64,000 bases of DNA from Lachnospiraceae bacterium (GTDB taxonomy: Bacteria; Bacillota; Clostridia; Lachnospirales; Lachnospiraceae), in the NCBI GenBank assembly GCA_017461045.1, contig JAFTZJ010000048.1, forward strand, positions 62,001 through 126,000, given 5' to 3'. Below the pieces are notes generated by a model. That model was not told the DNA's origin, searched no databases, and saw only the letters and a program-made list of their open reading frames with translations. Below are positions 45,519 through 55,973 of this stretch, piece after piece; the stretch's first letter is position 1; each line of letters starts with the position of its first letter. Both the position numbers and the translations under genes were made by a program.

Positions 45519-46217
45519 ATGAGTCAGGAAGAATTAAAAAAAGCATGTAGCGTGAATCAGTTGTTTCATGATTTAGAGGAAACACAAGCGAAGTCATTGT
45601 TGGAGCAAGTGGAATTTCCGTGGGAGGCATTACCGAAGATTCATGATTTTATTCTTCAACTGGGACCGACCTTGTCTAAGGATGAATATGAAGAGCGGGA
45701 TGAACATGTGTGGATTGCTAAGACAGCGAAGATTTATCCGAATACCTATATTGCCGGACCGACTATTATCGGACCGAATACAGAGGTGCGTCCGGGAGCA
45801 TTTGTCCGTGGGAATGCATTAGTAGGTGCCGGATGTGTCATTGGCAATTCGACAGAGCTGAAGAACGTGATAATTTTTAATTCGGTACAAGTACCACATT
45901 ATAATTATGTTGGCGATTCGATTTTGGGCTATAAGTCCCATATGGGTGCAGGCAGTATTACCAGTAATGTAAAGGCCGAGAAGACATTGGTAGACGTAAA
46001 AGGGTTGGATGGCATGATTCCAACCGGTTTGAAGAAGTTCGGTGCAATGCTCGGCGATCATGTAGAGATTGGGTGTAATACGGTTCTGAATCCGGGAAGT
46101 GTTGTAGGCTGTTATAGTAACGTATATCCGGTATCTATGGTTCGGGGATACATTCCGGCAAACAGCATCTACAAGAAGCAAGGTGAGATAGCACAGAAGC
46201 AGAATGAGTCTGTGTAA
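45519..46217 (+). CDS. Left-handed beta-helix (hexapeptide repeat) transferase-like protein
   Basis: 232 residues from ATG 45519 (SD GAAAGGA), immediately after topB. After a helical N-terminal part (about 1-65) the chain follows hexapeptide repeats (AKIYPNTYIAGPTIIGPNTE, then VRPGAFVRGNALVGAGCVIG, and SHMGAGSITSN), as in the GlmU C-terminal domain and related UDP-sugar acyltransferases. No nucleotidyltransferase domain is present. The GlmU-like acetyltransferase acceptor residues cannot be assigned with confidence, so it is either an acyltransferase or a carbonic-anhydrase-like beta helix. Confidence 0.82.
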   Translation: MSQEELKKACSVNQLFHDLEETQAKSLLEQVEFPWEALPKIHDFILQLGPTLSKDEYEERDEHVWIAKTAKIYPNTYIAGPTIIGPNTEVRPGAFVRGNALVGAGCVIGNSTELKNVIIFNSVQVPHYNYVGDSILGYKSHMGAGSITSNVKAEKTLVDVKGLDGMIPTGLKKFGAMLGDHVEIGCNTVLNPGSVVGCYSNVYPVSMVRGYIPANSIYKKQGEIAQKQNESV

Positions 46218-46240
46218 ATGACAGGTAAAATGTACAAGAA

Positions 46241-46265
46241 AAAACTCCTCATATTGAGGAGTTTT
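46241..46265. terminator. Bidirectional terminator between convergent genes
   Basis: AAAACTCCTC-ATATT-GAGGAGTTTT, perfect 10-bp stem, A-tract on one side and T-tract on the other. It serves the beta-helix gene (+) and the FMN-bind-like gene (-). Confidence 0.92.
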
Positions 46266-46268
46266 CTG

Positions 46269-46718
46269 TTATTTCGTTTCCGGTGTTGCAGATTCCAGAG
46301 CATTTTTAATTGCCTGAATCAGTATAACTGAGGTGTATTGACTGTCGGCAGAGCCCGCCAATTCATCAGCCGATTCAATATCCGGAAGTTGGCTGTTGAT
46401 TTCATCTAAAGCAGGTGTTAACAGCGGATACATGGTAGTAACTGTCTCGTTTAGGTTTACAATCGAAACATCACAGATACGATTGCTGTCTACGGTCACC
46501 TGAACGTCCAAAGTAGATTCTCCCAGTTGAACAGTGGAGGAATATACTCCGGGTATGTATGTAGCAGCTTCGGTTGTCTCCGGTAGGGGCTGTTCTCCTT
46601 TATCCGGCAGGAACATGAACAGAAGTAGTAGGAGCAGAAGAATGCCAAGTACCACGAAGATAATGGTATAGATGAGCTCTTTTGCTTTGAATATTAAGAT
46701 TTTTGTATTTGAACTCAT
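46269..46718 (-). CDS. Membrane-anchored FMN-bind-like domain protein
   Basis: 149 residues from the ATG at 46716-46718 (complement), which follows GAGAGGTGA, a good SD. One helix (about 15-38) anchors an extracytoplasmic domain. That domain reads GVYSSTVQLGESTLDVQVTV, DSNRICDVSIVNLNET and DELAGSADSQYTSVILIQAIK, the pattern of FMN-bind domains, in which a SGAT(Y/S)(T/S)S motif carries covalent FMN on its threonine. Here the motif is GSADSQYTS, with no SGAT threonine, so covalent FMN is doubtful. A role in extracytoplasmic redox or as a non-flavin relative is open. Confidence 0.65.
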   Translation of the reverse strand: MSSNTKILIFKAKELIYTIIFVVLGILLLLLLLFMFLPDKGEQPLPETTEAATYIPGVYSSTVQLGESTLDVQVTVDSNRICDVSIVNLNETVTTMYPLLTPALDEINSQLPDIESADELAGSADSQYTSVILIQAIKNALESATPETK

Positions 46719-46845
46719 AGCGGTCACCTCTCGTTTTCTATATTTATATATATTCAAAATGAGAAAAAATATGACCAAAATATCAAGGAAAGGGAAAGTA
46801 ATCGAATTACCCGGCAGGGGATAGTTGGATTATATAGGTAGAGAT

Positions 46846-49800
46846 ATGATTCAGATTATAGAAGGTGCCAGTGGCTCCGGAAAAAGTTATACGATTTATC
46901 AGGAACTAATACAGGCATCTTTAAAAATGCCGGAAAAGCAATTTTTCTTTCTGGTTCCTGAGCAGTTTACCATGCAGGCACAGCGGGATATTGTTACCAT
47001 GCATCCCCATCATGGAACCATGAACATTGATATTGTTAGCTTTAATCGTTTAGCATACCGCATTTTTGAGGAATTGAATATTCATTGCGAGCATGTATTA
47101 GAGGATTTTGGTAAAAGTATGCTGTTGCAACGAATTCTTATGGAACACAGGAAGGAACTACCGATATTCGGAACCAACTTGAATAAAGTCGGATTTATTG
47201 ATGAATTGAAGTCCTTGTTGACGGAATTATTCCAGTATCGGATTGGTCGGGAGGATATTGTAAAGGTATACGAATCTATGACAGAAGCATCTATGCTGAA
47301 ACGTAAACTGCATGATGTATTGTATGTATACGATGCGTTTGAGAAGGAAGTGGAAGGTAACTATATCATTGCGGAGCATATGTTGGAAATGCTGGCAATG
47401 CATATACCGGAATCACAATTACTACAGGATAGTGTAATATACATGGATGGATTTACCGGATTTACGCCGATTCAGTATGAAGTGCTGGAGGCATTGGCAC
47501 AAGTGAGTGAAGCATTAACGGTTACAGTTACCATTGATAAACAAAGTGTTGAAAAAGAGACTTGTGAGGAACATGCGTTATTTTATTTAAGCAAGGATAC
47601 GATTCTGCGAATTCGTAAGCTGGCGGAACGTCTGAATCTTTATGTAGAAGAACGATTTATTGAAGGAGAGAAAAATCGGTTCTCTCAAGCCTCGGAGCTA
47701 AAGCATTTGGAAGAGAATTTATTCCGGTATCCCTATGCAGTATGGAAAGAACCTGTGAATCAGATTCACATTCAGGCAATGCGGACTCCAAGGCAGGAGT
47801 TCCATCATGTAGCAAGACAAGTGCGTTCTTTGGTGCGTAATGGATACCGCTATCGGGACATTGCAATTATTCATGGAAATTTGGAGGCAATTGAACCATT
47901 TGCAGAAGAGATTTTGCCAAAACTCCATATTCCGTATTTTATAGATACCAATCAGAGTATTTATATGAATCCTTGTTTGGAAGCAATCCGGGCAATTCTG
48001 GAGATTGCAATTCAGGATTATTCCTACGAAAGCGTATTTCGTTTTTTGAAAACCGGAGTAACGGAATTTCATGGGGAATTATTGGAGCAGTTAGAGAATT
48101 ACGTGCTTCAGAAGGGAATTCGTGGTATTAGTTGGTGGAAGAAAGCATTTGCTTCTGATATTGAACTCGAAGAAATACAAGAAACCAATAAGTTAAGAGG
48201 ACTTACAGAAGAACAAGTGCAAGTATTGCTTTGCGGACAGCAGGTGCTACAGTTTTTAGAGCCGTTTGTACAAGCATTGCAGAAAGCGGAACAGGTACAG
48301 GAGTATGTGATTGCACTGGAAGATTTTCTGAATCACTTGGATATGGTGCAACAACTGGAAGAGGCAGCAGATTCTTTTGAAGTAGTAGGCAATTTGGTAC
48401 AGGCAAAGGCATACAGGCAAATACCGGAGAAATTAGAAAGTATCTGGGAAAAAATGAAGAGTATTTTAGGCTCAAAAGAGATGAAACTGGAGGAGTTTCA
48501 ATCGTTGTTAGAGACTGGCTTAGATGAGATTTCTTTAGGCGTCATTCCGCCTAGTTTGGATCAGATAACCATTGGAGACATTGAGCGAACCCGTTTGAAT
48601 CATATTAAGGTGTTGTTCGTAATAGGTGTGAATGACGGCATTATTCCGCGTATTACGAAGGGCGGTGGAATTCTTTCGGAAGCGGATCGGAAATGTCTGG
48701 AAGAATCCTTAGAACTGGCTCCGGATTCCAGAAGTCGGGTATTTACAGAGCAATTTTATCTGTATCAGAATCTAACTAAAGAATCAGAAGGATTGTATTT
48801 GACTTATCATGTGCAGGATAGCGATGGGAACGAGACCATACCGGCTTATGTCATTGGGCGTGTAAAGAAGCTTTTTCCAACCATGGAGACAGAGGATTGG
48901 ACAGGGAATGAAATTGGTTGGGATAGCTTGGAAACTTCCTCTGACAGTATGGAAGTATTAACTGCCGGTTTGCAAAAGGAAGACGGATGGAGCACAGAAA
49001 AAGCAGACATCTGGAAGACATTGTTTGATTATTATTATGAAAATCAGCCAGAGGTCATTGAACGAATTCAAAAGGGCTGGTTTTATCATAATCTGGATTC
49101 TCAGATTACACAGGAAACTGCTAAGCGTTTATATGGCAATATCCTGAACGCCAGTGTATCCCGATTAGAGACTTACAGCCGTTGTCCATATCGTTTCTTC
49201 TTAGAATATGGGCTTGGATTGAGAAAACGTGAGATTAATGAAGTGAGTTTGGCAGACATGGGTAGTTTGTTACACCATGTTGTAGAACAGGTATTCAGCC
49301 GTGTTGAGAATCGAAAAGCTGAGGAATTAATGCTTTCAGATGAGGGAAGCAGTGTCTGGGATACTGTGGAGGATGCAACCTTGGTTCAGATGGTAGAGGA
49401 AGCTGTTCGTGCCCATGTGGAAGAGGAACCAGATAGTGTTTACCTATATTCCAATGCCAACAAGCAGTTATTGCATCGTATTCAAAAGACGGCAGAATAT
49501 GCAGTAGTGAATCTAAAGCAACAACTGTTACAAGGAAAAATGATTCCCTATCGGTTTGAAATGGATTTCAATCGTCGGAATTCAGAGGATGCATGTAAGG
49601 ATCTAACAGCAACGAATATACAACTGGAACAAGATGCTAGGATGCAGTTATCCGGAGTAATTGATCGAATTGATATCTGTCAGGACGAAGAACACGTATA
49701 TGTAAAGGTATTGGATTATAAGAGTAGCGGAAAAGACATAGAGACTGGACAGGTAGCTGCCGGATTACAGCTACAATTATTGGTATATACCAATGTGGCA

Positions 49801-50331
49801 ATGGAAGTATTACAAAGACAATTCCCGAATAAGAAGATTATTCCGGCGGGCTCCCTATATTATGGTTTTCGATTGCCAATGGTTGAGAAAACCGCACAGA
49901 AGATTACTGATGGTCTTACTCGGAAGATTCATAAGGAAACGGCCATGACCGGTGTTGTGAATAAGGAGGAACCATGTATTTCTCTGTTAGGGGACATCGA
50001 ATCGCTTCCGGTAAAAATGAAAGAGATTGATGGTGAAAAAGTTATTACTGAAAGCGAGACAGTAGTAGATGGAGCAAAGTATCAGGACTTATTAAATGAA
50101 GCCAAAGGAATGGCAACCAACATTGGTAATCAGATGCTGCAAGGAGAAATTCCGATTCGTCCGGTAAAAATAGGTAGAGGAATAGTTTGCGATTATTGTG
50201 ATTACAAAGATGTTTGTAAACTGGATTGTATCGACGGGGGCAATCAGATATATACAGTAGAACAATTAGCGATTCAGCAGAAGGGAGGCGGAAACCATGC
50301 AATGGACAAAGGAACAACAGACAATCATTGA
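46846..50331 (+). CDS. addB: ATP-dependent helicase/nuclease subunit B
   Basis: 1161 residues from ATG 46846, chosen since AddB proteins open with a P-loop close to the N-terminus (MIQIIEGASGSGKSYTIYQE); an in-frame TTG at 46825 has an SD (CAGGGGAT) and remains possible. A RecB-like nuclease domain lies at the C-terminus (VKVLDYKSSGKD), framed by iron-sulfur cysteines: YSRCPYRFFLEYG early and GIVCDYCDYKDVCKLD late. With AddA it resects double-strand breaks up to Chi for RecA. addA overlaps by 35 bases. Confidence 0.95.
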   Translation: MIQIIEGASGSGKSYTIYQELIQASLKMPEKQFFFLVPEQFTMQAQRDIVTMHPHHGTMNIDIVSFNRLAYRIFEELNIHCEHVLEDFGKSMLLQRILMEHRKELPIFGTNLNKVGFIDELKSLLTELFQYRIGREDIVKVYESMTEASMLKRKLHDVLYVYDAFEKEVEGNYIIAEHMLEMLAMHIPESQLLQDSVIYMDGFTGFTPIQYEVLEALAQVSEALTVTVTIDKQSVEKETCEEHALFYLSKDTILRIRKLAERLNLYVEERFIEGEKNRFSQASELKHLEENLFRYPYAVWKEPVNQIHIQAMRTPRQEFHHVARQVRSLVRNGYRYRDIAIIHGNLEAIEPFAEEILPKLHIPYFIDTNQSIYMNPCLEAIRAILEIAIQDYSYESVFRFLKTGVTEFHGELLEQLENYVLQKGIRGISWWKKAFASDIELEEIQETNKLRGLTEEQVQVLLCGQQVLQFLEPFVQALQKAEQVQEYVIALEDFLNHLDMVQQLEEAADSFEVVGNLVQAKAYRQIPEKLESIWEKMKSILGSKEMKLEEFQSLLETGLDEISLGVIPPSLDQITIGDIERTRLNHIKVLFVIGVNDGIIPRITKGGGILSEADRKCLEESLELAPDSRSRVFTEQFYLYQNLTKESEGLYLTYHVQDSDGNETIPAYVIGRVKKLFPTMETEDWTGNEIGWDSLETSSDSMEVLTAGLQKEDGWSTEKADIWKTLFDYYYENQPEVIERIQKGWFYHNLDSQITQETAKRLYGNILNASVSRLETYSRCPYRFFLEYGLGLRKREINEVSLADMGSLLHHVVEQVFSRVENRKAEELMLSDEGSSVWDTVEDATLVQMVEEAVRAHVEEEPDSVYLYSNANKQLLHRIQKTAEYAVVNLKQQLLQGKMIPYRFEMDFNRRNSEDACKDLTATNIQLEQDARMQLSGVIDRIDICQDEEHVYVKVLDYKSSGKDIETGQVAAGLQLQLLVYTNVAMEVLQRQFPNKKIIPAGSLYYGFRLPMVEKTAQKITDGLTRKIHKETAMTGVVNKEEPCISLLGDIESLPVKMKEIDGEKVITESETVVDGAKYQDLLNEAKGMATNIGNQMLQGEIPIRPVKIGRGIVCDYCDYKDVCKLDCIDGGNQIYTVEQLAIQQKGGGNHAMDKGTTDNH

Positions 50332-53300
50332 CCATAGACAAGGAAATGTATTGGTTTCTGCAGCGGCCGGTTCCGGCAAAACGGCTGTACTGGTACAGCG
50401 AATTCTGGAATGGGTAATTACCGATGGAAAGAATATAGATGAATTTCTTGTGGTTACATTTACCCGGGCAGCAGCCAGTCAGATGAAGCAAAAAATCCGC
50501 ACTGCATTAGAAAGAATTCAGGAGGAGCAACCGGATAATCAACATGTAATTAAGCAAATGTCATTGATTCATCGTGCCAATATTACTACGATAGACAGCT
50601 TCTGTAAGCAAATTGTAGATGAGAATTTTCAGGTGCTGGGAATTGACCCATCCATGCGGATTATGGATGAAACCGAAGGAAAATTAATGCAGGAAGATGT
50701 GTTAAGTCGGGTTTTGGAAGAAGCCTATGAAAAGAATCCGGAGGCTATGCTGGAACTCCATCAATATATGAACGATATTCGTTCAAATGAGAATATTCGT
50801 GGATTGTTGCAAAGGATTCAGCAACAGGCGGAGAGTTTTCCTTATCCGAAGTTGTGGTTGGAGCAAGCAAGAGAAGATGTGCAAGTGTTGGAGACGGATT
50901 CCTTGGAACAGCAACCATGGATGCAGATGTTAGTGGCAGATGTAAAGAATCTTATGGAACCTATGCGACAGGTTCCGGAACAGATTTGCCAGGAATATTT
51001 GCAATTGGAAACTGAGTTTCGCCCGAAATCTTATGACAAGTATTGTATCTATTTTGCCGAAGAGTGCCGATTGATAGAGGCTGTTTGTCAGGCAGAAACC
51101 TATTCTCAGTTGGCAGCGGCATTTGATAATAGTGGACGTGTCTATAAACGTTTTTCATGGAAGAATTCCGGTGTTCCGGAATCCCATTATATAACCGAGG
51201 TATGGGAAGGGTATCATGCGCTTAAGAAAAAGGCGTCAGAAATGGTTCGGATTCCTTTTTCTGAGATTCAGGAGCAGCAAAAAGCCGTCGCACCGGTGTT
51301 GCTTACAATTTTGGATTTGGAAGAGCAATTTATGAAGGCATTCCAACAAGAAAAGCAGAAAAAGAACTGTATGGATTTCAGTGATGTAGAGCATTATGCA
51401 TTACAGGTGCTTCAGATTGAGGAGCGGGGCCAGTGGAAACCGTCTGAGGTGGCAGAACAATTGCAAAGTACCTATGTGGAGATTTTGATTGATGAATATC
51501 AGGATTCCAATGATTTGCAGGAAGCCATTTTGACCAGTGTTGCCCGTCAAGATGCGGATGGATATTGTAACCTGTTCATGGTAGGTGACATGAAGCAGAG
51601 TATTTATAAATTTCGTATGGCAAGACCGAAGTTGTTTCTTAATAAGTATCAGACCTATTCGCCGGATTTGGAGGCAGAAGGCAATTCAAAAATGATTGAA
51701 TTGAAGCGGAATTTCCGGAGCCGTAACACGGTATTAGAGTCCGTTAATATTCTGTTTTATCAGTTAATGTCTAAGACCTATGGTGGAATGGGCTATACAG
51801 AACAAGTGGCGTTGGTGCCGGGACGGGAATTTAAGGAGCAGGAATCAGAGGCAGATTATCGCACGGAAATCGTGTTTTTAGATATGACTTCCGATGAGCA
51901 GGCTGCTGAGGAAGAAATAGCAAAAGAAGTAGGAAAGGAACAAATAACAAAGCTAGAAGAAACTGATGGAAATGAATCAGAGAATTTAGAGCAGATAAAT
52001 AAGCTGGAATGGGAAGCGCGATATGTTGCGAAGCGGGTTCGACAACTATGTGATCCCAAGGAATCTCTTCCTATTTGGGATGAAGCTATGCAAGCTTATC
52101 GTCCATGCCAATACAAGGACATTGTGATTCTCTTGCGTACGGTGAAGGGACAGGCAGAGGTCTTCCGGCAGGTATTTATGGATGCCGGAATTCCGATTCA
52201 TGCAGAAACCAGTAAAGGCTATTTTGATTCTGTGGAAGTGAAGAATCTGCTGTGTATGTTGGCGGTTATTGATAATGCACAGGATGATATTGCGTTGGCA
52301 GGTGTGCTTCGCAGTCCATTTGTTACGGTATCTAATGAAGAATTGGCATATATACGTAGTTACCGAAAACGGGGGAATCTGTGGAAAGCAGTTCAGCACT
52401 ATAGAGCATTAGAAGATGGAAAGACCGAATTGCATGAGAAGCTAGAGCATTTCTTGATAAAATTGGAGCAATGGAAAAAGCAGAAGACATACAGTACAAT
52501 TCGGGAATTGATTTGGAGTATTCTAAACGAAACCGGATATTTTGAATATGTAGGTGCTATGCCAAGTGGTGAACGACGACAGGGGAATATTTTGAAGCTG
52601 ATTGAAAAGGCAAGCGCCTACGAGAATACCAGTTACCGAGGCTTATTTGATTTTCTTCGATATATTGAGCGAATGAAGATAACGGAACAGGATTTTGGAG
52701 AAGCGGTTGTATTAGGTTCCAACGACAATCTGGTGCGGGTAATGTCCATTCATAAGAGTAAGGGCTTGGAATTCCCTGTAGTATTTCTTTGTGGTTGTGG
52801 AAAACAGTTTAATCAGAGAGATGCCGAAGATACGGTTTTGGTAGATGCGGATGGCTATTTGGGTGTGAATTATAAGCATTTAGAAGAGCATTATTATGAA
52901 CGGACCGTAAAGCGAAATGCTCTGGCGAATCATATGAAGAATGAGAATTTGGCAGAAGAATTACGGATTCTTTATGTAGCAATGACGCGGGCACAAGAGA
53001 AATTAATTATGACCGGTGTGGTAGATGCAAAGATGCGGAAGAAAGAATCAGGATTTCGTATAACAGATGGATACTCATATTTGACTTGGTTTGCGGCTTG
53101 TCTGGAACAATTAAAGCAGACCGAAAAAGAACATGATTGGTTAATCTATAACATCCAGCGACGGGAGGACTTAGATGCTACTGTACTTGAAGAAGTAGAA
53201 CAATTGCAGACCAAGGAAATGATTTGGGAGCAGCGGTTACAGGGCGTTAGTCAAGAAACAACTCGAAAAGAATTGGAACAGCGATTTACGTGGTGTTATG

Positions 53301-53962
53301 CATATCCAATGGCAGCAGTGAAGAAGGGTAAACTATCCGTATCTGAAATCAAGAAAATGAGTCAGTTAATTGATGAGGAAGAGTCAAAGTCTATGAAGAC
53401 GGCGAATAGAGCAATTTGGAGTGAAACTTCCGGCGGTGCGGCTTACGGAACAATGATACACCTGGTAATGGAAAAGATAGATTTTCAGAAAATGGATTCT
53501 TTAGAACAGGTGGAAAAAGGATTACAAATCTTAAAAGAGACCGGAGTTCTTACGGAGAGTGACTTGGAACAGGTTTCAGCACAGATGATTTATAATATGA
53601 TGAACTCCCAACTGGGTGTCCGTATGGCACAGGCAGAAGTACGAGGAGAATTGCATCGGGAGCAGCAGTTTGTAATTGGCATTCCAATGAATCAAGTGTA
53701 TCCGGAAGTAGAAGAAACGGATTTGGAATTGGTACAAGGAATTATTGATGCATACTTTGAGGAAGATGGTGAATTGGTACTGATGGATTATAAAACTGAC
53801 CGGGTATCACAGAAAAACGGTGCCGAGGAGTTGATTCAGAAATATCGTACTCAATTACAATACTACAAACGTACCTTAGAACAATTGACTGGAAAAACGG
53901 TAAAAGAAGTCTATCTGTATTCCTTCTGTTTAGAAGAGGCAATAAGGTTGCCGATGGAATAA
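50297..53962 (+). CDS. addA: ATP-dependent helicase/nuclease subunit A
   Basis: 1221 residues, UvrD-like helicase with C-terminal nuclease. Walker A is AAAGSGKT at 22-29 followed by the usual VLVQRILEW; motif Ia [12 protein letters not shown]; Walker B-type [37 protein letters not shown]; and [10 protein letters not shown]. The nuclease centre is [11 protein letters not shown] at about 1160-1170. The ATG with GGGAGGCGG lies inside the end of addB, so the two subunits are translationally coupled, as usual. Confidence 0.97.
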   Translation: MQWTKEQQTIIDHRQGNVLVSAAAGSGKTAVLVQRILEWVITDGKNIDEFLVVTFTRAAASQMKQKIRTALERIQEEQPDNQHVIKQMSLIHRANITTIDSFCKQIVDENFQVLGIDPSMRIMDETEGKLMQEDVLSRVLEEAYEKNPEAMLELHQYMNDIRSNENIRGLLQRIQQQAESFPYPKLWLEQAREDVQVLETDSLEQQPWMQMLVADVKNLMEPMRQVPEQICQEYLQLETEFRPKSYDKYCIYFAEECRLIEAVCQAETYSQLAAAFDNSGRVYKRFSWKNSGVPESHYITEVWEGYHALKKKASEMVRIPFSEIQEQQKAVAPVLLTILDLEEQFMKAFQQEKQKKNCMDFSDVEHYALQVLQIEERGQWKPSEVAEQLQSTYVEILIDEYQDSNDLQEAILTSVARQDADGYCNLFMVGDMKQSIYKFRMARPKLFLNKYQTYSPDLEAEGNSKMIELKRNFRSRNTVLESVNILFYQLMSKTYGGMGYTEQVALVPGREFKEQESEADYRTEIVFLDMTSDEQAAEEEIAKEVGKEQITKLEETDGNESENLEQINKLEWEARYVAKRVRQLCDPKESLPIWDEAMQAYRPCQYKDIVILLRTVKGQAEVFRQVFMDAGIPIHAETSKGYFDSVEVKNLLCMLAVIDNAQDDIALAGVLRSPFVTVSNEELAYIRSYRKRGNLWKAVQHYRALEDGKTELHEKLEHFLIKLEQWKKQKTYSTIRELIWSILNETGYFEYVGAMPSGERRQGNILKLIEKASAYENTSYRGLFDFLRYIERMKITEQDFGEAVVLGSNDNLVRVMSIHKSKGLEFPVVFLCGCGKQFNQRDAEDTVLVDADGYLGVNYKHLEEHYYERTVKRNALANHMKNENLAEELRILYVAMTRAQEKLIMTGVVDAKMRKKESGFRITDGYSYLTWFAACLEQLKQTEKEHDWLIYNIQRREDLDATVLEEVEQLQTKEMIWEQRLQGVSQETTRKELEQRFTWCYAYPMAAVKKGKLSVSEIKKMSQLIDEEESKSMKTANRAIWSETSGGAAYGTMIHLVMEKIDFQKMDSLEQVEKGLQILKETGVLTESDLEQVSAQMIYNMMNSQLGVRMAQAEVRGELHREQQFVIGIPMNQVYPEVEETDLELVQGIIDAYFEEDGELVLMDYKTDRVSQKNGAEELIQKYRTQLQYYKRTLEQLTGKTVKEVYLYSFCLEEAIRLPME

Positions 53963-54000
53963 AGGTAGTGTATAATGGCAGTGCTAAAGGAGTGAAACAA

Positions 54001-54495
54001 ATGAGTAGAGAAAAAGAAGAAATGGGCGACATTTCCTTATTGGGCAACCAAGGAGTGAAATACCCGATGGATTATGCACCGGAAGTTTTGGAGACCTTTA
54101 TGAACAAGCATCCGGATCATGATTATTTTGTAAAGTTTAACTGTCCGGAGTTTACCAGCTTGTGTCCGATTACAGGACAACCGGATTTTGCAACAATAAC
54201 CATTTCCTATGTTCCGAACATTAAGATGGTGGAAAGCAAATCCTTAAAGCTATATTTATTTAGTTTTCGTAATCACGGAGATTTCCATGAAGATTGCGTC
54301 AATATCATTATGGAAGATTTGATTCGCTTAATGGAACCGAAGTACATTGAGGTATGGGGAAAGTTTACCCCACGTGGTGGTATATCCATTGATCCATATT
54401 GCAATTACGGACAACCGGGTACCCGTTGGGAAACAGTAGCACAAAACCGCTTGGAACAGCATGATTTATATCCTGAAAAAGTAGATAATCGGTAG
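54001..54495 (+). CDS. queF: NADPH-dependent preQ0 reductase
   Basis: 164 residues from ATG 54001 (AAAGGAG upstream). Type I QueF of tunnelling-fold size: catalytic Cys55 and Asp62 in [14 protein letters not shown], and the QueF signature [20 protein letters not shown]. It reduces 7-cyano-7-deazaguanine to preQ1 for queuosine in tRNA. No queC, queD or queE in the window, so the substrate comes from genes elsewhere or from salvage. It sits between addA and the second folC. Confidence 0.96.
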   Translation: MSREKEEMGDISLLGNQGVKYPMDYAPEVLETFMNKHPDHDYFVKFNCPEFTSLCPITGQPDFATITISYVPNIKMVESKSLKLYLFSFRNHGDFHEDCVNIIMEDLIRLMEPKYIEVWGKFTPRGGISIDPYCNYGQPGTRWETVAQNRLEQHDLYPEKVDNR

Positions 54496-54503
54496 GAAAT
54501 ACT

Positions 54504-55805
54504 ATGAACTATAAGGAAGCAGTGGATTACCTGTTCAGCATTCCGAAGTTTGCAAGCAAAACCAGTCATGAGAATTTGAATGGTTTTCTGGAATGCTTAG
54601 GGAATCCGCAGAATTCAATACCGGCCATTCATATAGCAGGCACAAATGGAAAGGGTTCCACTTGTGCTTTCTTGGCGTCCATATTAAAACAGGCCGGATA
54701 CCGGGTTGGATTGTTTACGTCACCACACTTAATTCGGGTGAATGAACGATTTCGTATTAATGACAGTATGATTGAGGATGAGGACTTTTTGCGGAATTTC
54801 TTGCGGGTTAAAGAAGTTGTGGAAGATGGAATTCAGAATCGGAATCAAGTACATCCGAACTTCTTTGAATTCTTGTTTTTGATGGCAACCTGTTGGTATC
54901 AGGAAGCAGGTGTGGACTATGTAATCTATGAAACCGGATTGGGTGGTCGATTAGATGCAACGAATGTATTACAGCCCAAGTTGACGGTAATTACGTCTAT
55001 TGGTATGGACCACATGCAATATTTGGGAGATACCTTGGAAAAAATAGCCGGAGAAAAAGCCGGAATTATGAAAGCGGGTACTCCTTGTATTTACATTCAG
55101 CAGGAGGATGTAACCGCAAAGGTTTTGGAGAAACGGGGAAAGGAACTAGGCATTCCTTTAATACCTGTCGAAAAAACCAAGATTACCATAGATGAAATCG
55201 GCGAACAAAGAATTGATTTTTCCTATGAGAATCGGTATGATAAAGAATACAATCAAGGGGCTTGTACATATCAGATGCGAAAGACAGCATTATACCAACT
55301 GGAGAATGCTGCGCTTGCAATTGAGGCAGGATATTATCTGCTACAGGACCGAGTGAATGCTGTTCATGAAGGGATTGCAAATATGCAATGGAATGGGCGG
55401 ATGGAGGAAATCCAATCGGGCTTTTTTGTGGATGGCGCACATAATGAACCGGCAATCCGGGCATTTTGTGAAACAATTACCGGAATATACCAGGATAAAA
55501 AAATTGTATTATTGTTTGCAGTAGCAAGCGATAAGCGTTATAATGAGATGATACGGTTATTATGTACCGGTATTACATATGAGAATATTATCGTTACAGC
55601 TATAGAAGGAGACCGGGCAACCCCGGTAGAGCAGGTAGCGAAGGAATTTAGGGAGTATATAGATTGTCCTATACAGGTAGAGCCTGATTTGAACCATGCA
55701 TTGGTATTGGCAAAGACTTATATCAGCTCAGATACAAGAGTATTTTGTGTAGGATCGTTATATCTGGTAGGAAGTGTGGAAGCCAGTAAGGAGGAGACAC
55801 CATGA
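54504..55805 (+). CDS. folC: Folylpolyglutamate / dihydrofolate synthase (second copy)
   Basis: 433 residues. P-loop HIAGTNGKGS, then the canonical SPHL (TSPHLIRVNERFRI), YETGLGGRLDATNV, SIGMDHMQYLGDTLEKIA and VDGAHNEPA. All family motifs are standard, unlike copy one at 15112, which reads SPTV. It lies 8 bases after queF and overlaps the next small gene by ATGA. Having two FolC genes is not rare in Clostridia, and one may be devoted to polyglutamylation or a non-folate Mur-like reaction (inference). Confidence 0.93.
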   Translation: MNYKEAVDYLFSIPKFASKTSHENLNGFLECLGNPQNSIPAIHIAGTNGKGSTCAFLASILKQAGYRVGLFTSPHLIRVNERFRINDSMIEDEDFLRNFLRVKEVVEDGIQNRNQVHPNFFEFLFLMATCWYQEAGVDYVIYETGLGGRLDATNVLQPKLTVITSIGMDHMQYLGDTLEKIAGEKAGIMKAGTPCIYIQQEDVTAKVLEKRGKELGIPLIPVEKTKITIDEIGEQRIDFSYENRYDKEYNQGACTYQMRKTALYQLENAALAIEAGYYLLQDRVNAVHEGIANMQWNGRMEEIQSGFFVDGAHNEPAIRAFCETITGIYQDKKIVLLFAVASDKRYNEMIRLLCTGITYENIIVTAIEGDRATPVEQVAKEFREYIDCPIQVEPDLNHALVLAKTYISSDTRVFCVGSLYLVGSVEASKEETP

Positions 55806-55957
55806 TTAATTTTGATGAGGAAATTAAGAAATTTCAACCGGCTGCTGAGATGCATCAGTTGGAAGCGAATATATATCAGAATGATTTTAGTGATGTTGCA
55901 GATGTTTTAATTGAGGTTATGAAACAGGCACAGATGCCACCACAGAATATGGAATAG
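55802..55957 (+). CDS. Unrecognised 51-residue protein overlapping folC
   Basis: ATG at 55802 overlaps the folC stop (ATGA), SD AAGGAGG at 55790-55796, stop at 55955-55957. The product starts MINFDEEIKKFQPAAEMHQL and ends with MPPQNME; acidic, likely helical, no cysteine, no membrane segment. The overlap and SD make it a convincing gene although small. I know no function. It lies before the zinc-ribbon/TPR gene by 16 bases, so the operon continues. Confidence 0.7.
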   Translation: MINFDEEIKKFQPAAEMHQLEANIYQNDFSDVADVLIEVMKQAQMPPQNME

Positions 55958-55973
55958 ATAGGTGTGAAGAACG

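Noticed and set aside
50045..50491. 148-residue minus frame over the addB/addA junction
   Set aside because: Antisense to two firmly identified genes, no SD.
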